Shown in pieces: positions 52,602 through 62,084 of a DNA stretch of 64,000 bases. Position 1 is the first letter of the stretch, and every line of letters begins with the position of its first letter. Location of the stretch: positions 3,038,001 through 3,102,000 of the forward strand of contig NZ_LR215979.1 in the NCBI RefSeq assembly GCF_900683735.1, written 5' to 3'. Under the pieces are notes generated by a model, which worked only from the letters and a program-made list of their open reading frames with translations, was not told the origin of the DNA and did not search any database. This stretch comes from Fusobacterium ulcerans ATCC 49185. Its GTDB lineage: Bacteria > Fusobacteriota > Fusobacteriia > Fusobacteriales > Fusobacteriaceae. The position numbers were made by a program, and so were the translations under genes.

Positions 52602-53801
52602 TTATTTATTAGAAATAGATTCTACTCCTGGTAATTTTTTACCTTCTAAGTATTCTAGAGAAGCTCCTCCACCTGTAGAGATATGAGTAAATTTATCAGC
52701 ATATCCTAAGCTTATAGCTGCAGCTGCTGAATCTCCTCCTCCTATGATAGTAGTTGCTCCTTTAAGGTTAGCTATAGCTTCACATACTCCTATAGTTCCT
52801 TTTGCGTAACTAGGCATTTCAAATACACCCATTGGTCCATTCCACACTACTGTTTTAGCTCCATTGATTTCTTTTGTGAATAATTCAACAGTTCCAGCTC
52901 CAACATCTAATCCCATTTCATCAGAAGGAATTTCATCTACTGATACAGTTTTATGAGGTGCATCATTATTAAATTCTTTTGCTACTACAGCATCTATTGG
53001 AAGAATTAATTTCCCATTTGATTTAGCTAATAATTCTTTTGCCAATTCAACTTTATCTTCTTCAACCAATGAAGTTCCTGTATTTTTTCCTAAAGCTTTT
53101 AAGAAAGTAAACATCATAGCTCCACCAACTAAAACTTTATCAGCTTTAACTAGTAAATTTTCTATAACTCCAATTTTATCAGATACTTTAGCTCCTCCTA
53201 ATATTGCTACTAGAGGTCTTTCTGGAGCATCAACAGCTCCTCCTATAAATTTTATTTCTTTTTCCATTAAGAATCCTGCTGCTGTTTTTCCTTCTCCAAT
53301 GTTTGCTGCAATACCTACATTTGAAGCATGTGCTCTGTGAGCAGTTCCAAATGCATCATTTACAAAAACATCTCCTAAAGAAGCCCAATATTTTCCTAAT
53401 TCAGGATCATTTTTAGATTCTTTTTTACCATCAAGATCTTCAAATCTTGTGTTTTCAAACATCATGATTTCTCCATCTTTTAGTCCAGCAACTGCTGCTT
53501 CTAATTCAGCACCTCTTGTAGCAGGTACAAATTTAACTGGTTGTCCTAAAAGTTCAGCTAATCTTTCAGAAACTGCTTTTAAAGATTTTTTAGCTAAATC
53601 TTCCTCAGTTTTTACTTTTCCTAAGTGAGAAAAAGCTATTACTTTCCCTCCATTTTCAAGTACATATTTGATAGTTGGAAGAGCTGCAACTATTCTGTTG
53701 TCATCAGTTATTTTTCCATCTTTCATAGGTACATTAAAATCTACTCTCATTAATACTTTTTTACCTTTAACATCTAAATCTGTTACTATCTTCTTAGCCA
53801 T
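52602..53801 (-). CDS. pgk: phosphoglycerate kinase
   Basis: 399 residues from ATG 53801. [52 protein letters not shown] and the nucleotide-site [11 protein letters not shown] are all present. It makes ATP from 1,3-bisphosphoglycerate in glycolysis. GGAGG lies about ten bases upstream, and an earlier ATG at 53810 is too close to that site. It follows gap with a terminator between, so read-through is partial or it has its own promoter. Confidence 0.97.
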   Translation of the reverse strand: MAKKIVTDLDVKGKKVLMRVDFNVPMKDGKITDDNRIVAALPTIKYVLENGGKVIAFSHLGKVKTEEDLAKKSLKAVSERLAELLGQPVKFVPATRGAELEAAVAGLKDGEIMMFENTRFEDLDGKKESKNDPELGKYWASLGDVFVNDAFGTAHRAHASNVGIAANIGEGKTAAGFLMEKEIKFIGGAVDAPERPLVAILGGAKVSDKIGVIENLLVKADKVLVGGAMMFTFLKALGKNTGTSLVEEDKVELAKELLAKSNGKLILPIDAVVAKEFNNDAPHKTVSVDEIPSDEMGLDVGAGTVELFTKEINGAKTVVWNGPMGVFEMPSYAKGTIGVCEAIANLKGATTIIGGGDSAAAAISLGYADKFTHISTGGGASLEYLEGKKLPGVESISNK

Positions 53802-53825
53802 TATTTTCATTCCTCCAAATTTGTT

Positions 53826-53859
53826 TTTAAAAATAGCGGAACCTTTAAGTTCCGCTATT
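53826..53859 (-). terminator. terminator between gap and pgk
   Basis: AATAGCGGAAC pairs perfectly with GTTCCGCTATT across six bases, with TTTTTAAAAA after it on the minus strand. Confidence 0.85.
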
Positions 53860-53890
53860 CATTTCTATTTAGTTATTCCAAATTCAGTAA

Positions 53891-54898
53891 TTATTTAGAT
53901 AATTCTACGAATTTTTTAAGAGTTCTGATTAATTGAGAAGTGTAAGACATTTCATTGTCATACCAAGCAACAGTTTTAACTAATTGTCTGTCTCCTACTG
54001 TCATTACTCTTGTTTGAGTTGCATCAAATAAAGATCCATAGTGGATTCCAATGATATCACTAGATACTAATTCTTCTTCAGTATATCCAAAAGATTCGTT
54101 AGTAGCAGCTTTCATTGCAGCGTTTATTTCTTCTACAGTTACTTGTTTATTAAGAACTGTTACAAGCTCAGTTAATGATCCAGTAATTACAGGAACTCTT
54201 TGTGCAGCTCCATCTAATTTTCCTTTTAAAGCTGGAATTACTAATCCAATAGCTTTTGCAGCTCCAGTTGTGTTAGGAACGATGTTAGCAGCAGCAGCTC
54301 TTGCTCTTCTAAGATCTCCTTTTTTATGTGGTCCATCAAGTGTATTTTGGTCATTTGTATAAGCATGGATAGTAGTCATTAATCCTTCTACAATTCCATA
54401 TTTGTCTTCTAATACTTTAGCCATAGGTGCTAAACAGTTAGTAGTACAAGATGCTCCAGAGATAACTGTTTCAGTTCCATCAAGAATATCATCATTTACA
54501 TTGAAAACTACAGTTTTAAGATCTCCAGTTGCTGGTGCAGAAATAACAACTTTTTTAGCTCCTGCTTTAATATGATCTTCTGCTTTTTCTTTTTTAGTAA
54601 AGAATCCAGTACACTCAAGAACTACATCTACTCCTAAATCTCCCCATGGTAAGTTTTTAGGATCAGCTTGTGCAAAAGTTTTGATTGTATGTCCATTAAC
54701 TACAAAAGCATTTTCTTTAACTTCTATAGTTCCATTGAATCTTCCTTGTGCTGAGTCATATTTAAATAAGTGTGCCAACATATGTGCATCTGTTAAGTCA
54801 TTAATTGCTACAACATCAAATTCTGGATTCTCAACCATTAATCTTAATGCTAATCTTCCAATTCTTCCAAATCCGTTAATTGCTACTTTAACTGCCAT
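53891..54898 (-). CDS. gap: glyceraldehyde-3-phosphate dehydrogenase
   Basis: 335 residues. NAD-binding start [15 protein letters not shown], catalytic Cys in [33 protein letters not shown], and the end [16 protein letters not shown]. It oxidises glyceraldehyde-3-phosphate to 1,3-bisphosphoglycerate. GGAGGAATACAA precedes the ATG. The promoter is at 54969-54997. Confidence 0.97.
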   Translation of the reverse strand: MAVKVAINGFGRIGRLALRLMVENPEFDVVAINDLTDAHMLAHLFKYDSAQGRFNGTIEVKENAFVVNGHTIKTFAQADPKNLPWGDLGVDVVLECTGFFTKKEKAEDHIKAGAKKVVISAPATGDLKTVVFNVNDDILDGTETVISGASCTTNCLAPMAKVLEDKYGIVEGLMTTIHAYTNDQNTLDGPHKKGDLRRARAAAANIVPNTTGAAKAIGLVIPALKGKLDGAAQRVPVITGSLTELVTVLNKQVTVEEINAAMKAATNESFGYTEEELVSSDIIGIHYGSLFDATQTRVMTVGDRQLVKTVAWYDNEMSYTSQLIRTLKKFVELSK

Positions 54899-54968
54899 TT
54901 GTATTCCTCCTAAAATTTATTATTTTTTATTTTATAGTAATATAGTTTTTTGCTTATTTTCTATATTA

Positions 54969-54997
54969 ACTATATAATATGTTTGCCTCTTTGTCAA
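54969..54997 (-). promoter_or_regulatory. promoter of gap
   Basis: Perfect TTGACA (54992-54997), a 17-base spacer and TATAGT (54969-54974), with a leader of about 65 bases. Confidence 0.8.
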
Positions 54998-55043
54998 TTA
55001 ATATGACAGAACTAATTTTAATCTTTTTACGATTAGTTTTTTA

Positions 55044-55194
55044 TCATGCAGTTTGTTTATTTTCTGCTTTCTTCTCTCTTGTTTTATAGTTTTTATCCTT
55101 TTCTGTATTTAGTTTTCTATTTCTGTATCCTTTTTGTTCATCAATTGGTTTTCCTTATGAGCGTTCCATTATTTGATGATGGTAAATAATTCAT
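55044..55194 (-). pseudogene. small basic protein gene with a +1 frame break
   Basis: Immediately after the pseudouridine synthase stop, GGGAGGGAG sits four bases before ATG 55194. The frame MNYLPSSNNGTLIRKTN ends at 55141, but one base over, from the AGGAAAACC run, the reading continues PIDEQKGYRNRKLNTEKDKN and ends in NKQTA at 55044. Together this is a 49-residue Lys/Glu/Asn-rich peptide. The break sits in an A4 run, so it may be decay, a sequencing error or a programmed +1 shift. Function unknown. Confidence 0.4.
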
Positions 55195-55207
55195 TGGACT
55201 CCCTCCC

Positions 55208-56074
55208 TTATTCTTCTGATAAGATCTTTTTCATATCATCAGGGATGTCTATTTCCACTGTTTTAAGTTGTCCTGTCTCTACATCTGAAAATTGTGTTTT
55301 GTAAGAATGAAGCATCTGTCTTTTAGCTCTTTTATCTTCTCCGCCATAAAGCTCATCTCCTAAGAGAGGATATCCTTCCAGAGCCATGTGAGCTCTGATC
55401 TGATGGGTTCTTCCTGTAAGAAGTTCTGCTTCTATCAGAGTAATATCTTTAAATCTTTTTATTACTTTTATTTTAGTTTGAGCTTCTTGACCTCCATTCT
55501 CTACAGATATCTCTCTTCTTCTCAGATCATCTCCTATTTTTCCAATAGGTCTGTCTATAAGGAATTCATCTTTTTCTACTATTCCTTTTACTATAGCTTT
55601 ATAGAATTTATTTACTATCCCTTTTTCTTGAAGAAAAGATTGTGCAAAAGAATTTTTAGCCACTATGATAAGACCTGAAGTATTCATATCCAGCCTGTTG
55701 TAAAATCTTGGCACCATTATTTTTCCAGTTGTTTTCAGAAAATAATTTACCACTCCATTAGCAAGTGTCTTATCTACTTTCTTTTGAGTAGGATGCACTA
55801 TTATGTAGGGATCTTTATCAATAAGAAGTACATTCTTATCTTCATAAGCTACCTTGATTGGTATCTCCATAGGTATTATTCCAGTTTCCTTTTCCTTTTC
55901 CTTTATTAAAAGTCTGTTTAGCTTCCTGACCTTCTTGCTATTATTTTTAACTCTTTTTCCATTAAGATATATTTCCAAATTTCTCAAGCCTCTTCCAGAA
56001 TACCCCTTTGTTTCTTTCAGATATGTTCCTATTTCATAACCATCATACTCTGGTTCTATTATAAATTTTTTCAT
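55208..56074 (-). CDS. RluA-family pseudouridine synthase
   Basis: 288 residues. The catalytic Asp is in RFYNRLDMNTSGLIIVAKN (RLD-type motif), LLTGRTHQIRAHMA is the conserved substrate loop, and DELYGG follows. The first 60 residues (GRGLRNLEIYLNGKRVKNNS) form an S4-like RNA-binding start. It isomerises specific uridines in rRNA or tRNA; the exact target (RluC/RluD/RluA type) is not decidable. ATG 56074 with GGAACTA upstream. Confidence 0.92.
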   Translation of the reverse strand: MKKFIIEPEYDGYEIGTYLKETKGYSGRGLRNLEIYLNGKRVKNNSKKVRKLNRLLIKEKEKETGIIPMEIPIKVAYEDKNVLLIDKDPYIIVHPTQKKVDKTLANGVVNYFLKTTGKIMVPRFYNRLDMNTSGLIIVAKNSFAQSFLQEKGIVNKFYKAIVKGIVEKDEFLIDRPIGKIGDDLRRREISVENGGQEAQTKIKVIKRFKDITLIEAELLTGRTHQIRAHMALEGYPLLGDELYGGEDKRAKRQMLHSYKTQFSDVETGQLKTVEIDIPDDMKKILSEE

Positions 56075-56402
56075 TAGTTCCTCTCAATTCTTAAGAATTT
56101 TTTATGCTTATACTTATATTTTACTATAATTATCAAAAAAAGTTAATCAATATATTTTTAAATCCAATTTCAATCAAATTATTTTTATAATATATTTTAT
56201 GCATTTATTTTTTATATTGTTAATAGTTAAAAAACGCTATTTTATCTACTTTATATATAGAAATAATATATATATTGAATTTAAAATTTGAATATGCTTA
56301 CCCTTAAAAGGATATAATAAAAGTTAATTTTTCTCCTATAATATTATATAATATAAGGAGTGAAAAGTTAAATTATATACAGTGTTACACAAGGAGTAAA
56401 AA
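56075..56402 (+). promoter_or_regulatory. promoter and leader hairpin of the tetrapyrrole operon
   Basis: A promoter-like pair TTGAAT (56288-56293) and TATAAT (56313-56318), spacing 19, stands before hemA. The leader then folds into a long hairpin (TTAATTTTT, 56324-56332, with AAAAGTTAA, 56363-56371; inner TCCT with AGGA) that buries a GGAG site. The true hemA ribosome site AAGGAG (56391-56396) is outside it. No named riboswitch is recognised. The rest (56075-56280) is AT-rich and featureless. Confidence 0.45.
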
Positions 56403-57404
56403 ATGAATTTAGATAAACTTGTTGTCTTTGGTATATCTCATAAAGAATTAAGTATGTCTGAACGTGAAAAATTTATTCATCAGAATCCTGAAGAGATTAT
56501 TAATTCACTTCTATCTCAAAGAAAGATAGATGGTTATGTAAATCTTTCAACATGTCTGAGAGTAGAATTTTATCTTCAAATTGCAGAAAATTTCTCAATT
56601 GAAGAACTTTTAGAATGTTTATCTTTTAAGAAAGGGATATTTATAAAAACAGGAGAAACTGCTGCTGAGTATCTTTTTAAAGTAAGTTGTGGTTTTTATT
56701 CTGTTATCAAAGGTGAGGATCAAATACTTGCTCAGATAAAAAAAGCTCATGCTTTTGCTATGGAAAATAACACCTCTTCAAAAATACTTAATATTGTATT
56801 TAATAAAGCTATAGAGCTTGGAAAAAAATTCAGGACGGAAAGCAAAGTATGCCATAATGCTCTTTCTCTTGAAGCTATTTCTCTGAAATTTATCAAGGAA
56901 TCTATTGGTTTCCTTTCAGATAAAAAAGTTCTTATTCTTGGAGTAGGAGATTTGGCACAAGCTATTCTCTATCTGCTGGTAAAAGAAAATGTAAAAAATA
57001 TAACAATAACTAACAGAACTCACCATAAAGCTCTGGAAATCCAGAGTATTTTTGATGTAGATGTTATCAGCTTTGAGCATAAAAATACCGCTGCTGTAGA
57101 AAGCGATGTAATAATAAGTGCTACTTCTGCACCTCATTTAGTCCTCAAATCTGAAGAGATAGTCCCTTATCTCCATAGTAATAAAAAATACACATTCCTT
57201 GATCTTGCTGTTCCTAGAGATATAGATAATATAATAGGTACTCCTGAAAATGTATCCCTTTTCAACCTTGATGATATATGGAGTGTATATAACAAAAATT
57301 TAGAAACAAGAGATTCTCTAATGAATAGTTACAGTTATCTGATTGATAAACAAATGATAAATCTAAAAAAATGGTTTCAATATTATGAAGAAAGGACTAT
57401 ATAA
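56403..57404 (+). CDS. hemA: glutamyl-tRNA reductase, short form
   Basis: 333 residues against about 410-430 in most bacteria. Domains: the N-terminal catalytic domain with the nucleophile Cys in NLSTCLRVEFY and GEDQILAQIKKA, the NADPH-binding domain with KVLILGVGDLAQAIL and ITNRTHHKALEI, then FLDLAVPRDID. The protein ends within the first helices of the usual C-terminal dimerisation domain. It reduces Glu-tRNA to glutamate-1-semialdehyde, the first C5-pathway step. AAGGAG precedes the ATG. It is first of the operon and overlaps the hemC start region. Confidence 0.9.
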   Translation: MNLDKLVVFGISHKELSMSEREKFIHQNPEEIINSLLSQRKIDGYVNLSTCLRVEFYLQIAENFSIEELLECLSFKKGIFIKTGETAAEYLFKVSCGFYSVIKGEDQILAQIKKAHAFAMENNTSSKILNIVFNKAIELGKKFRTESKVCHNALSLEAISLKFIKESIGFLSDKKVLILGVGDLAQAILYLLVKENVKNITITNRTHHKALEIQSIFDVDVISFEHKNTAAVESDVIISATSAPHLVLKSEEIVPYLHSNKKYTFLDLAVPRDIDNIIGTPENVSLFNLDDIWSVYNKNLETRDSLMNSYSYLIDKQMINLKKWFQYYEERTI

Positions 57405-57405
57405 A

Positions 57406-58305
57406 ATGAAAAAAAAGATTGTGATTGGGAGCAGAGGAAGTATTCTGGCAATGGCTCAAAGTGAAATGGTAAAAAAAATGCTGGAAAATAATTTTCCTGA
57501 ATTAGAATTTGAAATAAAAAAGATTGTTACAAGTGGAGATACTGATCTTGTGAGCAACTGGAACAACAGTGATAAATCTCTCAAAAGTTTCTTTACAAAA
57601 GAGATTGAAGTTGAGCTTCTAAATGAAACAATAGACCTTGCTGTACACTCTATGAAAGATATGCCTGTTATTTCTCCAGAAGGATTAATATGTGGAGCTG
57701 TTCCTGACAGAGAGGACTCTAGAGATGTTCTTGTATCTAAGTCTGGAAAAACTCTTATGGAACTTCCAGCAGGAGCTATAGTTGGTACAAGTTCTCTCAG
57801 AAGAACAATGAATCTTAAAAATCTTAGAAATGACCTTGAAATAAAACAATTGAGAGGTAATATTCATACAAGATTAAACAAATTAAAAAATGAAGATTAT
57901 GATGCTATTCTTCTTGCTGCTGCTGGTTTAAAAAGAGTTGGATTAGAAAAAGAGATCACGGAATATCTTGATCCTGAAAAATTTCTTCCTGCTCCTGCAC
58001 AAGGTGTCCTTCATATCCAATGCAGAGAAAATGATGAGGAAGTAAAAAAAATATTGAAATCTATCCATAATGAAGATATAGAAAAAGTGGTAGTAATAGA
58101 AAGAGAATTTTCTAAAATATTTGATGGAGGATGTCACACTCCTATGGGATGTCACTGTATCTTAGATGGAGATAAAATTACTCTTACAGGTATCTATTTC
58201 AAAGGAGAAACTGGATATTCTGCCTCTATCACAGAAGATGCTGCTTTAGGAATAAAAACTGCTCAAAAACTTGCAGATATCATAAAGGAGAAAATAAATG
58301 ACTAA
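57406..58305 (+). CDS. hemC: hydroxymethylbilane synthase
   Basis: 299 residues from ATG 57406, two bases after the hemA stop. It polymerises four porphobilinogens. Motifs: VIGSRGSILAMAQSEMVKK, HSMKDMPV, GTSSLRRTMNLK and LRGNIHTRLNKL. The dipyrromethane-cofactor Cys is in FDGGCHTPMGCH. AAAGGA sits about nine bases upstream, and an in-frame ATG at 57385 inside hemA has no such site. Confidence 0.96.
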   Translation: MKKKIVIGSRGSILAMAQSEMVKKMLENNFPELEFEIKKIVTSGDTDLVSNWNNSDKSLKSFFTKEIEVELLNETIDLAVHSMKDMPVISPEGLICGAVPDREDSRDVLVSKSGKTLMELPAGAIVGTSSLRRTMNLKNLRNDLEIKQLRGNIHTRLNKLKNEDYDAILLAAAGLKRVGLEKEITEYLDPEKFLPAPAQGVLHIQCRENDEEVKKILKSIHNEDIEKVVVIEREFSKIFDGGCHTPMGCHCILDGDKITLTGIYFKGETGYSASITEDAALGIKTAQKLADIIKEKIND

Positions 58306-59764
58306 CAAAGGTAAAGTTTACATAATGGGAGCTGGCCCTGGTGATCTTGAACTGCTTACTTTAAAAGGAAAGAGAGCTGTAGAGGAAGCTGACTGTATAG
58401 TTTATGACAGACTTATCAATCCAAGAATACTTAATTTTGCAAAAAAAGATGCTGAAATGATCTACCTAGGTAAAGGAAATACTGAAGGTGGGGTTATTCA
58501 AGATGAAATAAACAGAACAATTGTAGTAAAAGCTTTAGAGGGAAAAACTGTTGCAAGAGTAAAAGGAGGAGATCCTTTTGTTTTTGGAAGAGGAGGAGAG
58601 GAGATTCAATCTCTTTATGACAATAATATCCCTTTTGAAATAATCCCAGGAATAACTTCTTCTATATCAGTACCTGCATATGCAGGTATTCCTGTAACTC
58701 ACAGAGGAGTAGCAAGATCATTCCATGTATTTACTGGTCACACTATGGAAGATGGAACTTGGCATAATTTTGAAGCAATAGCTAAACTTGAAGGAACTCT
58801 TGTATTTCTTATGGGAATAAAGACTCTTCCTATTATAGTAGAAGATCTTGTTTCTAATGGTAAATGTCCTGACACTCCTGTTGCAATTATAGAAAAAGGA
58901 GCTACATCAGATCAAAGAGTAACTGTTGGAACTTTAAAAACTATTGTTGACATAGCAAAAGAGAAAAAGATAGTTCCTCCTGCTATTACAATAATTGGTG
59001 AAGTAGTAAATTTAAGGGAAACTTTCAAATGGTTTGAAGAAAAAAATCTTTTTGGTAAAAAAATACTTGTAACAAGAGATAAAAGACAAGCTGGAGAATT
59101 TTCAGATAAAATAGAAAAAATGGGTGGAATAGCTGTTGAGCTTCCTTTTATAGAAATTGAATCTACATTGGGAACAGTTTCAAAAGATATGCTTCAGGAT
59201 TATTCAGCTATACTTTTTAACTCTCCTAATGGTGTGAGAGAATTTATGAATAAAATAGATGACATAAGGATCCTTGCTCATTTGAAAATAGGAGCTGTGG
59301 GAAGCAAAACTAAAGAAATTCTTGAAAGCTATAAGTTAAAAGCTGATTTTATCCCTGATGAATATTTAGTCTCTAAACTTGCTGAACTATCTCTTGATTA
59401 TACAAAATCTGGAGATAAAATTTTAATAATAACATCAGATATATCACCTTGTGATACTGATAAATTTAACTCTATCTATGATAGAGAATTTCATAAACTG
59501 GTAGCTTATAACACAAAAAAAATTGTAAGAGATAAAGAAGAAGTTTTAAAAGCTTTATCAAAAACAGAAATAGTTACTTTTTTAAGTTCATCTACTGTTG
59601 ATGCTTTCTATGAGAGTATAGATGGAGATATTGAAGCTGTAAAAAACATCAAACTTGCTTCTATAGGTCCAGTAACAAGTGATACAATGAAAAAATATGG
59701 TTTTTCTGTAGATTATGAAGCTAAAGTTTATGACGTAAATGGCATCTTAGAAGCTGTTAAATAG
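58298..59764 (+). CDS. cobA-hemD: uroporphyrinogen-III C-methyltransferase / uroporphyrinogen-III synthase fusion
   Basis: 488 residues, two enzymes in one chain. Residues about 1-245 are CobA/SUMT: VYIMGAGPGDLELLTLKGKR, VARVKGGDPFVFGRGGEEI, IIPGITSSISVPAYAGIPVT and LVFLMGIKTL. Residues about 250-488 are HemD: KKILVTRDKRQAGEFSDKIE, AILFNSPNGVREF and VTFLSSSTVDAFYE. It converts hydroxymethylbilane to uroporphyrinogen III and methylates it twice to precorrin-2. It overlaps hemC by eight bases. The fusion channels product toward siroheme and cobalamin. Confidence 0.95.
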   Translation: MTNKGKVYIMGAGPGDLELLTLKGKRAVEEADCIVYDRLINPRILNFAKKDAEMIYLGKGNTEGGVIQDEINRTIVVKALEGKTVARVKGGDPFVFGRGGEEIQSLYDNNIPFEIIPGITSSISVPAYAGIPVTHRGVARSFHVFTGHTMEDGTWHNFEAIAKLEGTLVFLMGIKTLPIIVEDLVSNGKCPDTPVAIIEKGATSDQRVTVGTLKTIVDIAKEKKIVPPAITIIGEVVNLRETFKWFEEKNLFGKKILVTRDKRQAGEFSDKIEKMGGIAVELPFIEIESTLGTVSKDMLQDYSAILFNSPNGVREFMNKIDDIRILAHLKIGAVGSKTKEILESYKLKADFIPDEYLVSKLAELSLDYTKSGDKILIITSDISPCDTDKFNSIYDREFHKLVAYNTKKIVRDKEEVLKALSKTEIVTFLSSSTVDAFYESIDGDIEAVKNIKLASIGPVTSDTMKKYGFSVDYEAKVYDVNGILEAVK

Positions 59765-59775
59765 GAGGAATATTT

Positions 59776-60753
59776 ATGTTTGTTAGAACTAGAAGACTTA
59801 GAAGTTCTAAAGCCTTAAGAGATATGGTGAGAAATGTAACAATTAATCTTAGTGATTTCATATATCCGCTTTTTATGGAAGAAGGAGAAAATATAAAGGA
59901 AGAAATATCATCTATGCCTGGACAATACAGATGGTCAATCGATAGAGTAGGAGAGGAACTTACAGAGTTAAAAGAACTTGGTGTAACTTCTATTCTTCTT
60001 TTTGGTATTCCAAAGCACAAAGATCCACAAGGCTCTGAAGCATATAATGATAAAGGGATTGTACAGGAAGCTATAAGATATATCAAGAAAAATTTCCCAG
60101 AATTTCTTATAGTTACTGATGTATGTATGTGTGAATATACTTCTCATGGACATTGTGGAATACTTGATGGATGTGAAGTTTTAAATGATGAAACTCTTAA
60201 ATATATAGCAAAAACTGCCCTTTCTCATGTAAAGGCTGGAGCTGATATAGTTGCCCCATCAGATATGATGGATGGAAGAATACTGGCTATAAGAGAAATT
60301 TTAGATGAAAATGGATATGTAAATACTCCTATCATGGCATATAGTGCAAAATATTCATCAAACTACTATGGACCTTTCAGAGAAGCAGCTGATTCTGCTC
60401 CTAGTTTTGGAGACAGAAAGACTTATCAGATGGATTTCAGAAACTCTAAGGAATATTTTAGAGAAGTCGAAGCTGATATGGCAGAAGGAGCTGATTTTAT
60501 AATGGTAAAACCTGCTCTTGCTTATCTTGATGTTATCAATGCCATATCTAATATCGATCTTCCCATTGTTGCCTATAATGTAAGTGGTGAATACTCTATG
60601 GTAAAAGCTGCTGCTCAAAATGGCTGGATAGATGAAAAAGGTATTGTTATGGAAAATATGTTTGCTATGAAAAGAGCTGGAGTCAATATAATAATAACTT
60701 ATCATGCTAAGGATATAGCAAAATGGTATAAAAATAATGAAGTTGTTTTTTAA
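59776..60753 (+). CDS. hemB: porphobilinogen synthase (5-aminolevulinate dehydratase)
   Basis: 325 residues. Zn-type cysteines in DVCMCEYTSHGHCGIL, Schiff-base lysines in MAYSAKYSSNYYGPFR and MVKPALAYLD. RTRRLRSSKALRDMVRN opens the protein. It joins two 5-aminolevulinates to porphobilinogen. GGAGGAATATTT precedes the ATG. It is eleven bases after cobA-hemD, in operon order. Confidence 0.97.
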   Translation: MFVRTRRLRSSKALRDMVRNVTINLSDFIYPLFMEEGENIKEEISSMPGQYRWSIDRVGEELTELKELGVTSILLFGIPKHKDPQGSEAYNDKGIVQEAIRYIKKNFPEFLIVTDVCMCEYTSHGHCGILDGCEVLNDETLKYIAKTALSHVKAGADIVAPSDMMDGRILAIREILDENGYVNTPIMAYSAKYSSNYYGPFREAADSAPSFGDRKTYQMDFRNSKEYFREVEADMAEGADFIMVKPALAYLDVINAISNIDLPIVAYNVSGEYSMVKAAAQNGWIDEKGIVMENMFAMKRAGVNIIITYHAKDIAKWYKNNEVVF

Positions 60754-60773
60754 AGATTGTACAAGGAGGAAAA

Positions 60774-62084
60774 ATGGAACATAAGATTTCAACTGAAATT
60801 TTTAAAAAAGCTGAGAAATATATCCCTGGCGGAGTAAATAGTCCTGTAAGAGCTTTTAAATCTGTAAATAGAAAAGCTCCTATCTTTGCATGTAAAGGAA
60901 AAGGTGCAAGGATATGGGATGAAGATGGGAATGAATATATAGATTACATCTGTTCTTGGGGTCCATTAATTCTAGGACATAACCCTGAAAATGTAATAAA
61001 TGGAGTTAGAGAAGCTATAGAAATGGGGAGTTCTTTTGGTCTTCCTACTAAAATGGAGGTAGAACTTGCTGAACTTATTACTAAATGCTGTCCTTCTATC
61101 GAAAAAGTAAGACTCACTACTTCTGGTACAGAAGCTACTATGTCTGCTGTAAGAGTAGCTAGAGCATATACAAATAGAAATAAAATATTAAAATTTGAAG
61201 GATGTTATCATGGCCACTCTGATTCACTTTTAGTGAAATCTGGATCAGGACTTTTAACTGATGGATATCAAGATAGCAACGGAATTACAGATGGAGTATT
61301 AAAAGACACTCTTACTGTACCTTTTGGGGATATATCTGCTATTAAAGCTGTTCTTGAAAAGAAAGATGTAGCCTGTCTTATTATGGAGCCTGTTCCTGCT
61401 AACATGGGTATGATTTATCCTAATGTAAAATTTTTAAAAGAAATAAGAGAAGTCTGCACTTCTACAGGAACTATTCTAATATTTGATGAAGTTATATCTG
61501 GATTCAGATTATCTCTTGGAGGAGCACAGGAATTTTTTGGTATTACTCCTGATATGACTACCCTTGGAAAAATAATAGGTGGAGGATATCCTGTTGGAGC
61601 ATTTGGTGGTAAAGCTGAGATAATGGAACTCATTGCTCCTGTTGGAAGAGTATATCACGCTGGAACTCTATCTGGAAATCCTGTATCTGTGAGAGCTGGA
61701 TATGAAACTATAAGTTATTTGTATAACAACAGAGAAACTTTATATAAAACTTTAGAGGAAAAAACTCAATATCTTGTAAATAATATAAAAGAGCTTGCTG
61801 CAAAATATAATGTTCCTGCATGTGTAAATACAATAGGTTCTCTTTTCACTATATTCTTTACTGAGAGACCTGAAGTAAATAATCTTGAAGATGCTCTTTC
61901 TTCTAATACTGAAAATTTTGCAATCTACTTCAATACAATGCTTGAAGATGGAATTGTTTGTCCTCCATCTCAATTTGAAGCTCACTTCATTTCAATGGCT
62001 CACACTAAAGAAGATCTAGATAAAACTCTTTTGTCTATTGAAAAAGCTTTTAAATCTATTGGAGAAAAAAACAATGGAAAATAA
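60774..62084 (+). CDS. hemL: glutamate-1-semialdehyde 2,1-aminomutase
   Basis: 436 residues, a class-III PLP enzyme. IPGGVNSPVRAFKSV, TTSGTEATMSAVRVAR, LIFDEVISGFR and the PLP lysine in TTLGKIIGGGYPVGAFGG are intact. It makes 5-aminolevulinate from the HemA product. CAAGGAGGAAAA precedes the ATG. Its end overlaps the next gene by eleven bases. Confidence 0.97.
   Translation: MEHKISTEIFKKAEKYIPGGVNSPVRAFKSVNRKAPIFACKGKGARIWDEDGNEYIDYICSWGPLILGHNPENVINGVREAIEMGSSFGLPTKMEVELAELITKCCPSIEKVRLTTSGTEATMSAVRVARAYTNRNKILKFEGCYHGHSDSLLVKSGSGLLTDGYQDSNGITDGVLKDTLTVPFGDISAIKAVLEKKDVACLIMEPVPANMGMIYPNVKFLKEIREVCTSTGTILIFDEVISGFRLSLGGAQEFFGITPDMTTLGKIIGGGYPVGAFGGKAEIMELIAPVGRVYHAGTLSGNPVSVRAGYETISYLYNNRETLYKTLEEKTQYLVNNIKELAAKYNVPACVNTIGSLFTIFFTERPEVNNLEDALSSNTENFAIYFNTMLEDGIVCPPSQFEAHFISMAHTKEDLDKTLLSIEKAFKSIGEKNNGK

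Noticed and set aside
55011-55040. Inverted repeat AACTAAT/ATTAGTT upstream of gap as a riboswitch
   Set aside because: It is short, AT-only and upstream of the predicted gap start, so it would not be in the leader RNA.
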